Positions 60,309 through 64,000 of a stretch of 64,000 nucleotides of DNA are shown piece by piece. How positions within the stretch are numbered: position 1 is the stretch's first letter; each line of letters starts with the position of its first letter. Source of the DNA: Cycas panzhihuaensis. Its lineage: Eukaryota; Cycadophyta. Below the pieces are notes generated by a model. That model saw nothing but the letters and a program-made list of their open reading frames with translations, did not search any database and was not told the DNA's origin. Location of the stretch: the NCBI GenBank assembly GCA_023213395.1, contig CM041465.1, positions 189,789,741 to 189,853,740 of the forward strand, read 5' to 3'. The position numbers and the translations under genes were made by a program.

Positions 60309-61192
60309 GTAAGAAGAACTTGAATATAATAGTTAATCATGATGGTAATGAGAAACATTGCATGTAACTAAGACTTTATCATCTATACCTCAACTTGATT
60401 CTTCTTGATTTACTTTCTTGATAGAGTCTTACTTCTTCTAGAACTCTTTCCTCATCTAATAGTCCTTCTTGAGGTGTCCTATCTTATTGCAATACCAACA
60501 TCTTACCTTACCCTTCTTGCCTTTTAACTTCAATCTTGATGTATTTCTAGAACTTTGTTCTCTTTCAATGGATCTACCCCTTTTGTCATGGCTTATAATG
60601 TGGAGGTTTCTAAATTGGATTTCCTCCTCACCTCTTCAATTAATAAGGCACTCATAATAAAGTCATAATCTAGCTCATTAGTAATACTAAAGCTAATAGA
60701 GGTGATGATTTTATCCCAAGACTTAAGTAATGGAAATAACAAGGTTACTACCTTATCTTCATCCTGTATATATGCATCAATGCTAGTTAATTGATATATA
60801 AGAGTATTAAAGATATTTAGATGGTCAAGAATTTTGGTATCTTCCTTCAGTTGCAATAAATACAGTTGTCTCTTTAAATAAATTTGATTAGTTATAGACT
60901 TTGTTATATATAGGCTTTCTAACTTGGTCTATAATCCTGCTATTGTTTTTTCCTCTATAACATTAAAAGGAACTTTAATTTCCAAGTACAAATGTATTGT
61001 GTTAAGAGCTCATTTATCCAAGTCCTTCCATTCATCATCATTAGTTCCCAAGGGTTTCTTTGACTTGCCTTCCAATGTTCTGTATAATCCCTGTTACACT
61101 AGAATGTCATATGCTTTAAGCTTCCACAACTCAAAGTTATTTTTCCCATTGAACTTATACACCTTGAACATTACATTTGTTATTTTCACCAT
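60309..61192 (-). pseudogene. G gag (degenerate)
   Basis: Minus strand, ATG at 61190-61192, then Lys-Phe-Asn-Gly-Lys-Asn-Asn-Phe-Glu-Leu-Trp-Lys-Leu-Lys as in D and E. The UBN2-like part at 60593-60856 is open (Leu-Asn-Ile-Phe-Asn-Thr-Leu, then Asp-Lys-Ile-Ile-Thr-Ser-Ile-Ser-Phe). A knuckle region is near 60480-60530. At the position of the TGA shared by D and E, G has a sense codon (His). The last 57 bases repeat the end of the left G part. Confidence 0.82.
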
Positions 61193-61249
61193 TTGATGTA
61201 GAAAGAACCAACACCAAACTCTTCACATACTTGCTATAAAATACATATG

Positions 61250-61261
61250 GCTTTGATACCA
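61250..61261 (-). promoter_or_regulatory. Primer binding site of G
   Basis: Minus strand TGGTATCAAAGC, two bases from the LTR, as in D and E. Confidence 0.9.
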
Positions 61262-61263
61262 CT

Positions 61264-61870
61264 TGTTAAGAAAACTTAGTTCTAAATAACCAAACCATCC
61301 ACCAAGATCTATTCTATTTTGTAAGAAGAATAAAATTTAAAATTATAATTAAATGTAAGTACATAAACTAGAGATCATTTAACACATATATAAGAAAGTA
61401 TTAACATTACCAAGCACACCAGATTTAATGTGGTAAAACCCTAATAAGTGTTAGGGAAGTATCCACACTAGAGAGGTATCGATCTTTATTTACGAAAAAT
61501 GGTAATCTATATATTAGCCACCATAGAGCTCTCTTAACAATAATAATACAACTAATCTACTAAATTCAGATTATATAAATAATATAATAAGAAGGTATAA
61601 AATCTCAATTGATATATCTAGGGCCTTTTTTATGAATGACCTTAATTCTCTTTATTGTTTGATAGGTTTTTAACCTTAAATTTTTACTTTGGAGGCCACC
61701 ACCCCCTATCCCTTATTTGTGGGGCGGGGGGTTTGGTACCCCTTACATCCCCTGGCCAACGGGGACTACCACCTTCTTTAGATGCCCCGAAGGAAAGTTG
61801 GTAGAGAAAATTATACTAAAAATAAGTCAAAATTTTAGCCTTCTTATACATTGTTATCACATACCTAATA
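61264..61870 (-). repeat. 5' LTR of G
   Basis: 607 bp related to the D/E LTR in reverse complement, including the AATAAAGATCGATACC-like block near 61480 and the GC-rich block near 61690-61790. Its outer end reads AATA for the expected AACA. Confidence 0.82.
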
Positions 61871-64000
61871 GATATGATAGAAGGTTAGTTCAAAGCACCT
61901 TAAGGGATAATGGACTAGTCTATTAATCCACAAATAGGTGAGCCTTAGGTTAGGCAATAAGATTAATAGGGCCTAGTTAGACTAGTAAGGCCATAAGGTC
62001 TAGATACTACCATTAGGAGGTTGACACTTTTAGTAGGTTTGGTAAGGTGGGTTAGTTAGGGAATGCCCTAAACTAGGTATAGGGTTGTTACCTAGGGCAT
62101 GGGCCCTATATAACTAAGGACCCCATAAGGATACATCTAGGCAAAAGGTGGATGAATGGATTAGAAAAAAATCTACTACTAGTTGATGGCAAATTGGCCT
62201 TAGTAAAGGACTCCTCCTTACATAGGGATTACCTAAGGAATGTCCATATTTAGATGAGTGGGTTGAGATTAGGCTTGTCAATCCTAGTAAAGTGTAATAG
62301 GTAAAGTTTGCAAGGTTTACTACATAAACAAGGTAGGGATAGCTATTAAGGATTGAGCTCTAATAGACTAGTAGAGGGAGGGGCTAGGTTAGGTATAAGT
62401 TGGCACTCCAAGATAGGAAAGAACAATGTAAGGTGGTATATATGGGAATGGGCTATACCCATATGAGTCTTCTAATGGAGGGACAACCCTATATGGATGG
62501 AGGGGTTTGCATTATATGCAGTGTATAGTAAGGGCCTAACCTACCCCCATTACTAGGGTATAAAACTAGGTGGGATATAAGGTGTAGATGTAGGTTATGT
62601 TATGACTTATATGGTCTATGGAATGGATTTATGGATTCTTAAAGATACTAAGGGATATGATGTAGGTGGAATAATAGGGTTTACCCAAGCCCTAAAAAGT
62701 TAGGGCTTACCCAAGCCCCAAAACGTTAAGTAATAGAAGTGTGAAGCCCCTAGGTTAGTTAGATAGAAGGGATAAAATAAGAAGATAAGATAGGCCCTAA
62801 TGTAGAGGAGATAGGGGTGGACATGGCTTCTATAGAGAATGGAGGAGATGGGACTACTTATGAGGCTACCCTGGTTGAGGTTAGGACGTGGATATACTTA
62901 GACCAATGCTACTTTAAATAAGTAAATGGCCTAAGTAGGGGTATAAGTGGAAATTATAAAGAGCCCATGAAAATGTACCTTTGATAAGGTAATAGTCTAT
63001 ATAGACTTTGTTAATATGTGAATGGGGTAGGGACCTACTATAGTTGCCTAGGATTGATTAAACAAGTAGGTATAAGCTAATGACTTGGGCTCATGTGGAA
63101 TAATGTATGGATAGGTAGCCCTAATAATATAGGAAGGTGGGCTTATGGGGTTTTAATAGCTAGGATCAAACTCACGAGGGTTATGGGACCCCCTTATCCC
63201 ATCAGGAGAAGGTGCTCAGTGGTTATGTGGGTCATTAAGTGATGGCTACTATTGTACCAAAGTAAGGATGAGCTCGTATTCCCACTATAAATGATATAAC
63301 ACTAACATTAAGGAGAGTTGGACTAGTAAAGAGTTAAGTGGTATGGACTAGGATGGATCAAAGGGAGGAATGCCACATAGCCATCAAGAAAATTAGGGCA
63401 TACAAAAGACCACTCCTAATGGGTGGAAAGGGGTCTAAACAAAGGTGTGCATTCACACACTGACTTAACATAAAGGGATAAGGAATGCTCATAATTCTAG
63501 TAATGTCTTGATAAGTGAGCTACCCTTAGGTAGAGACTCGAAGTGGAGTAGAAGGTAAAGGAGTTAATGATAGATCACCAACTTGTATTGGCAAGTATCT
63601 AATATAGTCTCTAAAGAATACAACATGATAAGTGGGTGAATTTACTCATGTAACTTAACAAAGGACCTAAGGTAGACAAGTCTAAGTTGAGGAAAGAAAT
63701 GGACCTCACAATCTTGCAAATACTCATATGTGTATGTGGATTTAAGTATAGGGACTAATGAAACCTAAACTAGGAAGGAGATGATGTGATGTGTTCACAT
63801 AAAGTGGGAGTGAGGGAGGAAAGAGAGAAAGAGCATCTAAGTTAAACAAAGAATTATTTATCATATAAAGAAAGTAGATAAGTAGATGCAAAAGTAGCAA
63901 ATATGTAAAATATAGAAACAAAAGCTAAATAATATAACAACAAATCTCCTTAGGAGGAGCAAAAAAAATGCCTAAAAAGGTCTCTTGGAATCCAAGAGAG
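61871..64000 (-). mobile_element. Element C: old Tat-like remnant (gag N-terminus and leader)
   Basis: No intact ORF. The segment at about 62440-62540 (CTATACCCATATGAGTC, then ACAACCCTATATGGATGG) parallels the proline-rich gag region of A near 12130 and B near 34445 in the same orientation. The rest has the same purine-rich, stop-filled texture as A. The remainder of the element is presumably left of G, outside the window or lost. The assignment rests on short matches. Confidence 0.4.

Larger units (their letters stand above)
38214..61870 (-). mobile_element. Element G: old minus-strand Ty1/copia, D/E-related, split
   Basis: 5' LTR at 61264-61870, PBS 61250-61261, gag 60309-61192, protease and integrase at 38214-39554. 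F and its associated rearrangement separate the two parts. RT, RNase H and the 3' LTR are not in the window, as expected if A inserted at 38214 and the remainder lies left of A. The LTR and proteins are related to D and E, but G keeps a Glu at the integrase position where D and E have Lys. That the two parts are one element is an inference; they overlap by about 57 bp (see findings). Confidence 0.65.

Overview
This window looks like intergenic DNA from a large, repeat-rich plant genome. I found no host gene, rRNA or tRNA gene, or CRISPR array. Nearly everything is LTR retrotransposon sequence, mostly old and broken by stops and frameshifts. Plant Ty1/copia and Ty3/gypsy Tat-type elements, initiator-Met tRNA primer sites, an archaeal-type RNase H and an antisense plant-mobile-domain-like gene all point to a seed plant. 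A gymnosperm is plausible but not demonstrated.

The window resolves into a nested stack, reconstructed from LTR pairs, 5-bp target-site duplications (TSDs), primer binding sites (PBS) and polypurine tracts (PPT). Letters are mine. C (61871-64000, minus) is an old Tat-like remnant. G (minus copia, 5' LTR 61264-61870) lies in C. G's two visible parts (38214-39554 and 60309-61870) are separated by F, and A is inserted at G's left side. A (minus, Tat-type Ty3/gypsy, from before position 1 to 38213) contains Z (37-3792, gag-protease-only Ty3 element), a 1.45-kb AT-rich microsatellite (4564-6010), a solo copia LTR (9662-10276), D (15253-20562, plus copia) and B (21586-38093, full-length minus Tat element). 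F (39555-59919, plus copia-like, gag only) contains H (40494-57108, minus copia). H contains I (43385-48315, non-autonomous, very young) and E (49678-55013, plus copia, sister of D).

B is the most informative element. On the minus strand it reads 5' LTR, PBS, gag, protease, reverse transcriptase/RNase H, integrase, then a 4.5-kb 3' region before the 3' LTR. That region holds a second, archaeal-like RNase H in sense and a plant-mobile-domain-like gene with a coiled-coil tail in antisense. A has the same plan, so its region 3793-4563 is the counterpart of B's 27900-28700.

The least expected signals are these. D and E share at least nine premature stops and an integrase Glu-to-Lys change although they inserted independently. 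F has an array of four to five primer-binding sites. A 259-bp inverted repeat surrounds F's right LTR. A 33-nt filler matching F's LTR sits in H's reverse transcriptase. Element I has LTRs differing at one base in 371 but carries no polymerase. Alignments were done by eye, so pseudogene boundaries are approximate, while LTR, PBS and TSD coordinates were read base by base.
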